Shown here piece by piece: positions 1-6,776 of a stretch of 11,361 bases of DNA. The position numbers and the translations under genes were made by a program. The stretch covers positions 25,542-36,902 of the forward strand of contig DAQP01000053.1 of the NCBI GenBank assembly GCA_002504435.1. The letters run 5' to 3'. Source of the DNA: Euryarchaeota archaeon UBA438 (GTDB lineage: Archaea; Thermoplasmatota; Poseidoniia; Poseidoniales; Thalassarchaeaceae). A model generated the notes under the pieces. It had not been told where the DNA came from. It searched no databases and was given only the letters and a program-made list of their open reading frames with translations. Within the stretch, counting starts at the first letter, position 1. Every line of letters starts with the position of its first letter.

Positions 1-24
1 CAATGCCGATACCGACGATGACGG
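1..24 (+). repeat. Direct repeat copy 1 inside the Asp-rich coding region
   Basis: These 24 bases recur exactly at 226-249 and encode the same N-A-D-T-D-D-D-G unit in the same frame. The repeat is part of the calcium-binding module array of the surface protein. It may extend left of the window edge. Confidence 0.85.
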
Positions 25-454
25 AGACGGATGGGGCGATTCCACAGAGCCAGACTGCGGCAGCGACCCTCTGGATGTGGAGTCGGTGCCCAATGACGCC
101 GACGGGGACGGATCGTGTGACGTTCAAGATCCCGATGACGACGGGGACGGGGTGGCTGATGCCGATGACGCGTTCCCCGGAGACGGAGATGAATGGTTGG
201 ACACCGACGGGGACGGGATCGGAAACAATGCCGATACCGACGATGACGGCGATCAATTCTCGGATGACCTCGAAGAGGAGTGTGAGAGCGACTCTCTCAA
301 CCCTGATTCAATCCCCAGTGATATCGACGCCGACGACATTTGCGACCCACTGGATGATTTCAATGACATTGCGGACAGTGATGAGACCCCTGGTTTCGGG
401 CTCATTTCGGCTCTTCTGGTGCTCTCCATAGCAGCATTCGCACGAAGGGATTGA
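2..454 (+). CDS. C-terminal part of Asp-rich calcium-binding surface protein with PGF-CTERM-like tail (5' end outside window)
   Basis: The reading frame is open from the left edge, giving 150 visible residues and a TGA stop. The first ~120 residues are Asp/Gly repeats of the thrombospondin type-3 kind (for example DTDGDGIGNNADTDDDGD), with scattered Cys. Such repeats usually bind calcium and form rigid extracellular stalks. The last 21 residues are a tripartite sorting signal: PGFG at about residue 130, a hydrophobic stretch (LISALLVLSIAAF), and a short basic end (ARRD). In Euryarchaeota this PGF-CTERM pattern is cleaved by archaeosortase A and the protein is lipid-anchored in the membrane. 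Secretion and surface location are therefore inferred, since the signal peptide lies outside the window. The function of the N-terminal domains cannot be judged. The neighbouring tRNA gene is convergent and starts at the next base after the stop. Confidence 0.9.
   Translation, partial: NADTDDDGDGWGDSTEPDCGSDPLDVESVPNDADGDGSCDVQDPDDDGDGVADADDAFPGDGDEWLDTDGDGIGNNADTDDDGDQFSDDLEEECESDSLNPDSIPSDIDADDICDPLDDFNDIADSDETPGFGLISALLVLSIAAFARRD
226..249 (+). repeat. Direct repeat copy 2 inside the Asp-rich coding region
   Basis: Identical over 24 bases to 1-24 and in the same frame. The exact nucleotide identity suggests recent duplication or recombination among modules rather than only protein-level constraint. 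Confidence 0.85.
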
Positions 455-530
455 TGGCGCCGACAGCAGGACTTGAACCTGCGACCTGTGGATTAACAGT
501 CCACCGCTCCACCAACTAAGCTATGTCGGC
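455..530 (-). tRNA. tRNA-Asn (GTT), CCA encoded
   Basis: Read on the minus strand, this 76-base stretch folds as a complete cloverleaf. The acceptor stem GCCGACA pairs with TGTCGGC, followed by discriminator G and a gene-encoded CCA. The D stem pairs GCTT with GAGC. The anticodon stem GTGGA/TCCAC closes the loop CTGTTAA with anticodon GTT (Asn), and the T arm GCAGG-TTCAAGT-CCTGC is canonical. No intron is present. Its 5' end lies 42 bases downstream of the GMP synthase stop on the same strand, so read-through from that operon is possible. I see no clear TATA box of its own in that spacer. The CCA end touches the stop codon of the opposing surface-protein gene. Confidence 0.97.
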
Positions 531-572
531 CTTAGTCGCCCGCTGGTTCACCCATTCATCAATGAATCGGAA

Positions 573-1517
573 TCATTCCCACTCTATTGTACCCGGTGGT
601 TTGTGGGTAATATCGTATACAACACGATTTACGTGGCCCTTCAGTGTGTTTGTAATTTCAGTGCTAATTGAGGACAGTACATCGTGTGGAATGGGGGAGT
701 ACTTTGCACTCATTCCATCGAGACTGGTAACGGCTCGGACGACCACTGTCTCCCCATGAACACGTGCATCTCCGTGCACGCCCACACTCCTAACTGGCAA
801 TAGGGCGGCGAAGTATTGCCAAGGGAGGTCGCATTTGCCGTCCCCTGCAGCCTCATTAAGACGCTTCTCGACAATGTGGCAAGCCTCTCTGCAGGCCTCT
901 ACCCTCTCGGGGTTTAGTTCCCCTAGGACCCGTACTGCTAGGCCTGGGCCAGGGAACGGCTGCCTTTCACTGGACTTTATTCCCAACTCTCTGGCTATCG
1001 ACCTTACTTCATCCTTGTAGAACTCATGTAGTGGCTCTACAATCACTAGATCGACGTCATCTGGGAGGCCCCCGACATTATGATGGCTCTTGATTACGTC
1101 TCTCTCTCCGCCACCCGACTCTATCCAATCAGGTGCTATGGTCCCTTGAACTAGGTACTTGGCCCCACAAGAAGACTGCTCTTCCTCGAAGACCCGGATG
1201 AATTGCTCTCCTATCACCTTACGCTTGTGCTCTGGATCGGTGACCCCTTCCAAATTAGAGAAGAAGCGTTCAGAGGCGTCGACCACCTTCAGCTTGATTC
1301 CCATTTCGGAAAACATTTCTGAGACCTCCTCTGTCTCATGCTTGCGCATGAATCCGGTGTCGACATAGACGCAATGCAAGAGGCTTCCCACGGCACGGTG
1401 AGCGAGTACGGCGGCCACTGTGCTGTCTATGCCACCCGAACAAGCGATAATGGCCGTATCGTCGATTTGAGATTGAAGTGTCTCTACTGCCTCATCGACC
1501 AGCATTTGGGTATTCAT
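573..1517 (-). CDS. guaAB: GMP synthase [glutamine-hydrolysing] subunit B (PP-loop ATPase subunit)
   Basis: This 314-residue protein catalyses the ATP-dependent amination of XMP to GMP, the last step of GMP synthesis, using ammonia from a separate glutaminase subunit. It has the ATP-pyrophosphatase loop SGGIDST (residues 27-33), the DPEHKRK segment (94-100), IKSHHNVGGLP (142-152), RQPFPGPGLAVR (185-196) and the family's C-terminal KPPGTIEWE. No glutaminase domain precedes it. This is the split arrangement typical of archaea, and subunit A is not in the window. ATG at 1517 gives an N-terminus about as long as archaeal homologues. An in-frame GTG at 1529 overlaps the purE stop as GTGA and would add four residues, so the start is open between these two. 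It sits last in a purE-guaAB pair and is probably translationally coupled. Confidence 0.95.
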   Translation of the reverse strand: MNTQMLVDEAVETLQSQIDDTAIIACSGGIDSTVAAVLAHRAVGSLLHCVYVDTGFMRKHETEEVSEMFSEMGIKLKVVDASERFFSNLEGVTDPEHKRKVIGEQFIRVFEEEQSSCGAKYLVQGTIAPDWIESGGGERDVIKSHHNVGGLPDDVDLVIVEPLHEFYKDEVRSIARELGIKSSERQPFPGPGLAVRVLGELNPERVEACREACHIVEKRLNEAAGDGKCDLPWQYFAALLPVRSVGVHGDARVHGETVVVRAVTSLDGMSAKYSPIPHDVLSSISTEITNTLKGHVNRVVYDITHKPPGTIEWE

Positions 1518-1525
1518 CAAATGGG

Positions 1526-1999
1526 TCACCCCTGGATTGACTCGTCGTCTGCGATTACCTTGGCAGTCATTGCGGAACGATAATCTGAGTATGCTGAAGC
1601 GAGTTCCTTGTTGGTCGTAGCGAGAATCTGGACTGCTAGGGCGCCAGCGTTGTCGCCCCTGTCGACCCCAACTGTTGCCACAGGCATCCCAGGGGGCATC
1701 TGAACAATGGACAACAGGGAGTCGAGTGGGACTTTGCCACCGACTGGAACGCCTATCACGGGCATGGTAGTCATAGATGCAATTACACCGGGAAGCGCAG
1801 CTGCAACACCGGCCATACCAATGAAAACCTTGCATCCCGACTGTTCTGCTGACTCGATTATCCCTTCGAGATACTTAGGAGCCCTATGGGCTGAGGCAAC
1901 TCTGATTTCGTATGAGACATTGAACATGTCCAGAACGGTTTTGCACTTCTCGGCCACTGGCATGTCAGACTTGGAACCCAGTACGACGCATATGTCCAT
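1526..1999 (-). CDS. purE: PurE: N5-carboxyaminoimidazole ribonucleotide mutase / AIR carboxylase family
   Basis: A 157-residue cytoplasmic enzyme of de novo purine synthesis that forms CAIR. Visible family motifs are GSKSD (8-12), SAHRAP (36-41), GMAGVAAALPG (61-71), the VIGVPV strand, SLLSIVQMPPG and a GVDRGDNAGALA segment like that of methanogen PurE. Length is normal for a single-domain PurE. His38 matches the first active-site histidine (E. coli His45). The position 30 residues on, E. coli His75, is Ala68 here, so whether it acts as class I mutase or as a carboxylase is uncertain. An ATG at 2005 would add Met-Cys; I chose 1999 because the strand motif begins there. I see no GGAGG-type site before either. 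A membrane-protein gene ends 37-43 bases upstream, and the GMP synthase subunit gene follows directly. Confidence 0.92.
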   Translation of the reverse strand: MDICVVLGSKSDMPVAEKCKTVLDMFNVSYEIRVASAHRAPKYLEGIIESAEQSGCKVFIGMAGVAAALPGVIASMTTMPVIGVPVGGKVPLDSLLSIVQMPPGMPVATVGVDRGDNAGALAVQILATTNKELASAYSDYRSAMTAKVIADDESIQG

Positions 2000-2042
2000 G
2001 CACATCGGGAAGGAAGGAGGTTCAAATGCCTGCCGTCTGAAA

Positions 2043-2894
2043 CTACTCTTCCAGCACTGGGAGAATGAATGAGCTTGGCCATTCCGCCACTTCAAATTGA
2101 ATGGGCGGGGAGGATAATATTTCGGACAGAGTTTCGGATTCGGGGTGCCCCTCAAAGAAGCAATCTTGAACAAATCCGGTGTGGTGCCTGTACGCCAATG
2201 AAACGAAGTCGAAACCGGAACGGCTATTCCCGCTTATCAGGAGCGATCCATTCTCTGTTTCAAAAGTGGCTATTGGACCCCTGTGCCACCTATCCGACAA
2301 CACATTCCACTGGCCATCGATAGTGATCTCGTTCAATGCCCCGGTATCGACCGGGATAACTAGTCGAGAAGGCGGGATTACGAAGGAGTCGGACATCATT
2401 ACGAAAGATCTCATCATTGATGCTATGAAAAATGAGAATGAAATCCATCCAATCCTCGGATCGATTTCAATATGGAGCGGGAAAATGACAATTCCGACCA
2501 GAAGGAGTTTCCAATCTATGGGAAGGGAAAGGACCCCGCCTGCTGATGATGGCTGAGAGTTTCTCTCGAGCAATTGAGGGACGATCAAAAGGCTCCATGA
2601 AACTAGGAATAAAACTGAGGCCAATGCCTGGTCATCGGGAGTCTTGCCGGGGAAAGCCAGGGGGAAAGAGCTGGCAATCAGAAAGAAGGGAGCCCATGCA
2701 GAGGGTTTCAAAAGGCCCCATGCAAGGGGCCTGAGTCTTTGTCTCGACCAGCCCGTCTTGTTGGTTCCAACACCCCCCCATGCTTCGGGAAGGGGTATTT
2801 CGCCACTCCTGAGCGAGGGGGGAAATTCTCCCTCTTCGAGTTTCCACCAAGAGGGGTGTCCCAAAAGCCAGAATCTGTCTTCGGAGGCCTCCAT
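2043..2894 (-). CDS. Four-helix membrane protein of unknown function with soluble C-terminal domain
   Basis: I do not recognise this 283-residue protein. It starts with about 60 hydrophilic, Trp- and Pro-containing residues. Four hydrophobic segments suited to spanning the membrane follow, at roughly 62-82, 88-109, 128-143 and 147-167. A probably beta-rich soluble domain of about 115 residues ends in an acidic tail. Support for it being real comes from the uninterrupted frame filling the gap between gcvPB (45 bases upstream) and purE (about 40 bases downstream) on the same strand, and from the ordered hydrophobic pattern. ATG at 2894 is the only Met codon before an in-frame stop at 2919-2921. 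A later non-ATG start is possible because the first 50 codons contain runs of 6-7 identical bases. Its place in a glycine cleavage/purine operon does not reveal a function; a transporter or membrane sensor role would be guesswork. Confidence 0.72.
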   Translation of the reverse strand: MEASEDRFWLLGHPSWWKLEEGEFPPSLRSGEIPLPEAWGGVGTNKTGWSRQRLRPLAWGLLKPSAWAPFFLIASSFPLAFPGKTPDDQALASVLFLVSWSLLIVPQLLERNSQPSSAGGVLSLPIDWKLLLVGIVIFPLHIEIDPRIGWISFSFFIASMMRSFVMMSDSFVIPPSRLVIPVDTGALNEITIDGQWNVLSDRWHRGPIATFETENGSLLISGNSRSGFDFVSLAYRHHTGFVQDCFFEGHPESETLSEILSSPPIQFEVAEWPSSFILPVLEE

Positions 2895-2939
2895 GGGCCC
2901 CGGAGGGGGGGCTTGGCATTATCGCCTTCGGCGATTTGC

Positions 2940-4442
2940 TCAATCACGACCGGGGTGGCGTAATACAAGATTGCGTGCGGCTTGAACCTCATCGACGCGC
3001 CTCACATCGGTATTGTGGGGTGCAGTTGACACTATCTGAGGGTCCTCTGCCAAAATGTCTAGGAAATCATTCGCGAACTTATCGAGGACCTCGCGACTCT
3101 CTGTCTCTGTTGGCTCAATCATCAGACATTCAGGGACAATCATCGGGAAGTACAGCGTGGGGGACATGTAACCATAGTCCAGTAAGCGCTTTGCAACATC
3201 CTTTCCAGTAACGCCCGTTGAATCCTTGAGAGGACTCATGCTCAATGTGAATTCGTGTTTGACGACCTCCGCCGGAGCGCCGTCAACAGGCATGGCATGA
3301 ATATCATGAAGATTACGAGACTCAGGATCCGGATTCAATATCCGATGACGCAGGTAGTTTGCATTGAGTACCGCATGCTCGCTCATTAGCTCTAATTCAC
3401 GACCATAGCGTCGGTAGAAGGCCCATGCCCTAACTACTGCACCAGCATTTCCATGCCACTGCTGCACCTTTCCTATCGACTTCTCCGGAGTCCTCCAGAA
3501 ATATCGGTATCCATCGCCTGTGGCTCCGTCATCATCTGCTTGTTCGCGATCAGCTAATGGGGCGGGAAGGAAGTCTGCGAGATGTGATTTAACGCCTATT
3601 GGTCCGCTTCCTGGTCCTCCGCCACCATGAGGTTGGCTGAATGTCTTATGTAGGTTGTAATGAACAGCATCAAACCCCATCCTCCCAGGATCAGTCTTGC
3701 CTAGAATCGCATTGAAGTTGGCGCCGTCGTAGTACATCTGCCCGCCTACCTCATGGACAATTTCTGCTGCCCTAGCTATGTCGGGCTCGAAGATTCCCAG
3801 GGTGCTAGGATTGGTGATCATCATAGCAGCTGTGTCCTCTCCTACGGCAGCTGTTAGTGCGTCGAGGTCGAGCCTTCCGTCAACTCCACTAGGTATCTCA
3901 ATAATTTCGTACCCGCACATGGCTGCGGATGCTGGGTTTGTGCCGTGAGCAGAATCCGGGACGATTACCTTGTCTCGATGGCTTTCTCCGTTTTCTCTGT
4001 GATACTCCTGAATGCACCTAATAGCTGCGAATTCTCCCTGTGCACCGGCGACCGGTTGCAAGGTCACTTGATCCATGCCCGAACAAATCTCTAGCATTTC
4101 CTGCATCTCAAAGAATATGGAAAGAAGGCCTTGGATTTGGTGCTCAGGCTGTAGAGGGTGGATCCTGTCTATTCCTGGCAGCTGTACAATTCGCTCATTG
4201 ATTCGGGGGTTATGCTTCATAGTACAGGAACCGAGCGGGTAGAATCCCGTATCAATACCGAAATTTCTCTGGGAGAGCCATGTGTAGTGACGGACTAACT
4301 CGGGCTCGCTTGCTCGTGGCCACTGCGGCAATCTAGCCCTGGCCAGGGATTCAGGGACCGTCTCAGCCGCACCTTCCATTATGGGTTCGGGCTGGGACCA
4401 ACCAGTACCTTCAGCACCGTTGAACTCAAAGATGTCACTCAT
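2940..4442 (-). CDS. gcvPB: Glycine dehydrogenase (decarboxylating) subunit 2, P-protein beta
   Basis: Together with subunit 1 this forms the PLP-dependent P-protein of the glycine cleavage system, which decarboxylates glycine and passes the aminomethyl group to the lipoyl arm of H protein. The 500-residue length suits the family. Hallmarks are GSCTMKHNPR (71-80), SAHGTNPAS (164-172), a YYDGANFN strand (237-244), and HYNLHKTFSQPHGGGGPG, in which Lys266 is the expected PLP Schiff-base lysine. A YRYF...SIGKVQQWHGN segment and a C-terminal YFPMIVPECLMIEPTETES segment also fit the family. The ATG overlaps the gcvPA stop in an ATGA tetranucleotide, indicating translational coupling and a 1:1 complex. 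The conserved substrate and cofactor residues I can recognise are present. The H and L proteins are not encoded in this window. Confidence 0.97.
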   Translation of the reverse strand: MSDIFEFNGAEGTGWSQPEPIMEGAAETVPESLARARLPQWPRASEPELVRHYTWLSQRNFGIDTGFYPLGSCTMKHNPRINERIVQLPGIDRIHPLQPEHQIQGLLSIFFEMQEMLEICSGMDQVTLQPVAGAQGEFAAIRCIQEYHRENGESHRDKVIVPDSAHGTNPASAAMCGYEIIEIPSGVDGRLDLDALTAAVGEDTAAMMITNPSTLGIFEPDIARAAEIVHEVGGQMYYDGANFNAILGKTDPGRMGFDAVHYNLHKTFSQPHGGGGPGSGPIGVKSHLADFLPAPLADREQADDDGATGDGYRYFWRTPEKSIGKVQQWHGNAGAVVRAWAFYRRYGRELELMSEHAVLNANYLRHRILNPDPESRNLHDIHAMPVDGAPAEVVKHEFTLSMSPLKDSTGVTGKDVAKRLLDYGYMSPTLYFPMIVPECLMIEPTETESREVLDKFANDFLDILAEDPQIVSTAPHNTDVRRVDEVQAARNLVLRHPGRD

Positions 4443-5806
4443 TCCACTGCCTCCTTAATCCAAGACATCATTGAGGAGGTTAATGCCTCAATGTCTGAAT
4501 CGCTTGTACGCTCATCGCACCCTATTAGGAGGCAATCCGACATGGAATCCCACCACTCGCCAAGCGGGAATCCGCCAAGCACCCCCTCCCTATCCATGTG
4601 GGCTACTGCATCGGCTGCTTCGCCTGGGATTTTAACGGCGAATTCTCGGAAATTGGCAGATTCAGGATTTATCAGATCGACCCCGGGCAACTCACAAATT
4701 GCTCGCTTGGTCGCTTCGGTAGTAGAGGCCACTCGAAGCGCCAGCCTCTGCAATCCCTCAGGGCCTAGAAGTGCCATGTGCATGGCCCCCATCAAAGCTA
4801 TGAGTGTCTCGTTGGAACAGATATTAGATGTCGCACGATGGCGGCGGATATGTTGCTCTCGGGTGGAAAGGGTGAGTGTGAAAGCATCAAGTCCATCCTC
4901 ATCTAGAGTCTTTCCGACAATACGGCCTGGCATCAAACGAAGAAACTCCTTCTGGCAGGCGAACAGCCCGTAAATCGGACCCCCCGCAGTCGGGCCAATC
5001 CCAAATGGTTGGCCCTCGCCCACGACGATGTCGGCCCCATAATTGCCCGGAGCCTCGACGATCCCCAAGGAAACCGCATCGACGCCCACGATGAGGGCGG
5101 TATTTTCGCCGAGGATTCCTTTCAGTTTCGCTATTCCTTCATCGAGCTCGCCGAATGCATTCGGTTGCTCCACATATACTGCACATGCCCCAACAGCAGA
5201 GGTGGCATGTTCAAGATCGACGCATCCATCTGAACCATGTCTCAGAACACGTAATTCAATTCCGCCGCCTTGAGTGTAGTTTCTGATTACAGAAAGGCGA
5301 TGGGGAGGGACAAATTGGGAGACGTAGACGACTCCCTTCTGAGTGGCTTTCCTGCCCTTCGCCCTTACGGCACACGTGATGGCTTCGGCTGCAGCGGTAC
5401 TGGCATCGTACATTGATACGTTGGACACAGGGAGTCCAACTAATTCGGAAACCATTGTCTGAAATTCCCACATGGCTTGTAGCATCCCTTGGCTGACCTC
5501 GGGCTGGTAAGGGGTGTAGGAAGTAAGAAATTCGCCCCTTGTGGCTATCATCGGAACCATGGTGGGGACAAAATTACGAGCCAGACCAGCTGCCAAGAAT
5601 GATGGGCGGGAGTCTAGATCCACGTTAGCACCTAGCAAATGCTGAGCATCCGCCCATATCTCTTCCTCGGACTGTGGCCCACGAAGTGGAAGAGGCTCGT
5701 TCCTCCTGACTCCCTCGGGGATATCAGAAAACAAATCATCCATCGACTTTAGGCCCATCTCCTCGAGCATTTCCTGCTCCCTGCCAAGGTTTGGAAGTTG
5801 GTCCAT
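4439..5806 (-). CDS. gcvPA: Glycine dehydrogenase (decarboxylating) subunit 1, P-protein alpha
   Basis: This is the partner subunit of the PLP-dependent glycine decarboxylase. From ATG at 5806 it is 455 residues, close to the usual ~450. Family signatures include the TPYQPEVSQGMLQAMWEFQT segment, NVSMYDASTAAAEA, the GEGQPFGIGPTAGGP loop, MPGRIVGKT and TREQHIRRHRATSNICSNE. The frame is open for another 46 codons upstream, but that part (Arg/Ser rich) has no counterpart in the family and contains a TATA-like element, so I place the start at the MDQLPN methionine. The gene is divergent from the SDR-like gene, with about 125 bases between the starts. It probably heads the gcvPA-gcvPB-membrane protein-purE-guaAB transcription unit. 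Confidence 0.95.
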   Translation of the reverse strand: MDQLPNLGREQEMLEEMGLKSMDDLFSDIPEGVRRNEPLPLRGPQSEEEIWADAQHLLGANVDLDSRPSFLAAGLARNFVPTMVPMIATRGEFLTSYTPYQPEVSQGMLQAMWEFQTMVSELVGLPVSNVSMYDASTAAAEAITCAVRAKGRKATQKGVVYVSQFVPPHRLSVIRNYTQGGGIELRVLRHGSDGCVDLEHATSAVGACAVYVEQPNAFGELDEGIAKLKGILGENTALIVGVDAVSLGIVEAPGNYGADIVVGEGQPFGIGPTAGGPIYGLFACQKEFLRLMPGRIVGKTLDEDGLDAFTLTLSTREQHIRRHRATSNICSNETLIALMGAMHMALLGPEGLQRLALRVASTTEATKRAICELPGVDLINPESANFREFAVKIPGEAADAVAHMDREGVLGGFPLGEWWDSMSDCLLIGCDERTSDSDIEALTSSMMSWIKEAVE

Positions 5807-5840
5807 CCTGCGCCCTCGGGATGAATGGCCGTCGAGAGAG

Positions 5841-5850
5841 TATATGATTT
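5841..5850 (-). promoter_or_regulatory. Possible TATA box for the gcvPA operon
   Basis: On the minus strand this reads AAATCATATA, centred about 39 bases before the gcvPA ATG. With archaeal spacing of ~25 bases to the start site it would leave a short leader of a dozen or so bases. It is the most TATA-like stretch in the spacer, but a weak match. Confidence 0.35.
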
Positions 5851-5897
5851 TCTTCGGTCGAGAGGCTGCAAATTGACTAACATTCCACCGACACACT

Positions 5898-5905
5898 CTT
5901 ATTGC
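5898..5905 (+). promoter_or_regulatory. Possible promoter element of the SDR-like gene
   Basis: CTTATTGC lies about 30 bases before the ATG at 5931. The same octamer precedes gcvT at a similar distance, which is why I list it. If it acts as the TATA element, the transcript would be nearly leaderless. Confidence 0.3.
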
Positions 5906-5930
5906 TTCGGAGAGAGAGCCACATGCTAGC

Positions 5931-6776
5931 ATGAGAGTCGCCATTACTGCATCGGATTCATTCGTGGCCCCCTACATAGTGGAAGCGCTTGGAGACAGGG
6001 CTGTGGTCATTCCGGATGAGGCCCTCGAGGACCAGACTTCGATAGATGTGCTGCTTACTCCATGTACGGCCCTGATACACATCAATTCGCGTCCTGTAGA
6101 CACGTCAGTAGCTCGAAACGAGAGAGAGGCGAAGATAGTCATGAGGGAGGCTGCAAGACCAGTATTGGATGCCGTAGATAGGCATGGGGAGCTGCATTTG
6201 ATCATTCTGGGGACGCTTAGGGTCCACCCACAGTGGTATCCTGGTGACGACTACTATGGGCCTGAATCCACCCTCTCTCCACGGGACACTGCTGCAGAGG
6301 GACAGCTGTGGATTGAAGAAAACGCTCTAGAAAGGGCCGAGGCAGGCAGGCCAGTTAGTGTGATCAGGGCATCTAACGTTCAGGGCGTCCCCCTTGATGG
6401 CCCCCCTGGAAATGGGATACTGCACAGGTGGGCTGTCGAAAGTCAGATGGGATGGGTCAACGTTCCCGGTTCGGGCGAGGATGTCAAAGATTTCATTCAC
6501 GTGGAGGACTTGGTTCGGGTCATTCAAACTGTTTTGCAGGATCCTCCGCTCACGAGAGAGAGTTTCGCAGTGGGCTCTGGCAAGGGTGTAACAATGAACG
6601 ACTTGTCTGAAATCTACAATCATAGAACTGGGGCCACTGCGGAACTGAATCAGAATTCGGAAGCTGAAGTGTGGGGAATTGTAGATGCTTGGTATCTGGA
6701 ACACAGGTGTGGCTTTAGGCCCCAAATAAGCCTCGAGGAAATGATCGAGGAGGCCTTTGAGGTCGCTAATCTCTAA
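5931..6776 (+). CDS. NAD(P)-dependent epimerase/dehydratase-fold protein (extended SDR), probably lacking classical catalytic residues
   Basis: A 281-residue soluble protein. The C-terminal two thirds match the extended SDR family: VSVIRASNVQGVP, a GWVNVPGSGEDVKDFIHVED run corresponding to the family's G-x-G...RDFIHVDD segment, and a VIQTVL helix. The N-terminus (MRVAITASDSFVAPYIVEAL) has the strand-loop-helix shape of the nucleotide-binding site, but no glycine where the family has TGxxGxxG. The region where YxxxK should lie (residues ~117-130, SPRDTAAEGQLWIEE) has neither Tyr nor Lys. The fold assignment is good; the activity is doubtful. It may bind a nucleotide sugar or act as a non-catalytic partner. 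It is a single plus-strand gene between gcvPA and the EF-hand gene, and its stop overlaps the latter's stop by four bases. Confidence 0.85.
   Translation: MRVAITASDSFVAPYIVEALGDRAVVIPDEALEDQTSIDVLLTPCTALIHINSRPVDTSVARNEREAKIVMREAARPVLDAVDRHGELHLIILGTLRVHPQWYPGDDYYGPESTLSPRDTAAEGQLWIEENALERAEAGRPVSVIRASNVQGVPLDGPPGNGILHRWAVESQMGWVNVPGSGEDVKDFIHVEDLVRVIQTVLQDPPLTRESFAVGSGKGVTMNDLSEIYNHRTGATAELNQNSEAEVWGIVDAWYLEHRCGFRPQISLEEMIEEAFEVANL

Noticed and set aside
1..454. GAC/GAT-rich repeats as a possible CRISPR or tandem-repeat array
   Set aside because: The repeats are in frame, vary in length and encode Asp/Gly calcium-binding modules; there are no regular spacers.
554..579. Small palindromes (ATTCAT-CA-ATGAAT and GGAAT-C-ATTCC) at the end of guaAB
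   Set aside because: Stems of five or six pairs with loops of one or two bases are not stable hairpins, and no T-tract follows on the minus strand; not called as a terminator.
2014..2041. AAGGAGG followed by ATG on the plus strand, resembling a ribosome site and start
   Set aside because: The frame stops after four codons (Met-Pro-Ala-Val), and it lies antisense to the purE upstream region.
2644..2985. Plus-strand open frames of about 100 codons opposite the membrane-protein gene
   Set aside because: They are rich in Pro, Gly and Arg, lack any family pattern and lie wholly antisense to a better-supported frame and to the gcvPB end.
5807..5944. Longer gcvPA with start at 5944
   Set aside because: The added residues are unlike the family N-terminus, would overlap the start of the divergent SDR-like gene and would contain the TATA-like element.
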